The position numbers and the translations under genes were made by a program. A model generated the notes under the pieces. The model was not told the origin of the DNA and did no database searches. It saw only the letters and a program-made list of their open reading frames with translations. From contig JAKAVW010000165.1 of NCBI GenBank assembly GCA_021827445.1, positions 1 to 6,670 on the forward strand: a stretch of 6,670 bases of DNA. The letters run 5' to 3'. Shown here one piece after another: positions 6,600 through 6,670 of this stretch. The stretch's first letter is position 1. Each line of letters opens with the position of its first letter. The stretch comes from Pseudomonadota bacterium. GTDB taxonomy: Bacteria; Pseudomonadota; Gammaproteobacteria; Acidithiobacillales; Acidithiobacillaceae.

Positions 6600-6670
6600 T
6601 GGGGCGTAGCCAAGCGGTAAGGCACCGGATTTTGATTCCGGCATTCCCAGGTTCGATCCCTGGCGCCCCA
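6600..6670 (+). tRNA. tRNA-Gln(UUG), 3' end cut by window edge
   Basis: The sequence folds as a complete cloverleaf up to position 72. The acceptor stem pairs 6600-6606 with 6664-6670 (7 of 7). The anticodon stem pairs 6625-6629 with 6637-6641, with loop TTTTGAT and anticodon TTG at 6632-6634, reading CAA (and CAG by wobble). The T stem pairs 6647-6651 with 6659-6663 around TTCGATC. The variable loop has five bases. It closely resembles E. coli tRNA-Gln. The first pair is U1-A72, typical of bacterial tRNA-Gln; it helps GlnRS open the end and also marks tRNA-Gln for the GatCAB amidotransferase in organisms that make Gln-tRNA indirectly. The discriminator base and any encoded CCA lie beyond the window. 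There is no room for a promoter in the 4-base gap to ispE, so it is either processed from the operon transcript or driven from inside ispE. Confidence 0.97.

Overview
This window looks like ordinary core chromosome from a GC-rich Gram-negative proteobacterium (roughly 60% GC by eye). It makes haem precursors by the C5 pathway (HemA), localises lipoproteins with LolB, and makes isoprenoids by the MEP pathway (IspE). LolB restricts the host to the gamma/beta/Acidithiobacillia side. The gene order and protein flavour suggest an Acidithiobacillus-like organism, but I hold that only at moderate confidence. I see no insertion sequence, phage, CRISPR array, integrase or other sign of transfer.

Two compact divergent operons leave a 57-base gap (3379-3435). 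Leftward on the minus strand: hemA (glutamyl-tRNA reductase), prfA (release factor 1), prmC (the methyltransferase that modifies the release factor GGQ glutamine), and the first 30 codons of mutM (8-oxoguanine DNA glycosylase), which runs off the left edge. Rightward on the plus strand: a secreted tetratricopeptide-repeat protein of unknown function, lolB, ispE, and a tRNA-Gln(UUG) gene whose last bases lie just past the right edge. The core, hemA-prfA-prmC divergent from lolB-ispE, is the arrangement known from E. coli. The TPR gene before lolB and the tRNA-Gln after ispE resemble the Pseudomonas arrangement.

The genes are packed almost without spacers. ATGA stop/start overlaps join hemA/prfA, TPR/lolB and lolB/ispE. 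prfA and prmC overlap by 11 bases, prmC and mutM are 2 bases apart, and ispE is 4 bases from the tRNA. Translational coupling is therefore likely throughout. The only intergenic stretch of any size is the 57-base divergent gap. No gene-free stretch reaches 300 bases.

I did not find an undescribed system. The best leads are: (1) the hemA start, where the only standard in-frame start is a TTG that adds about 21 residues carrying a Cys-Pro dipeptide, while the cysteine position linked to haem binding in enteric HemA is valine here; (2) the conserved but uncharacterised periplasmic TPR protein coupled to lolB; (3) the tRNA-Gln placed 4 bases behind a stop codon; and (4) mutM at the end of a haem/release-factor operon.
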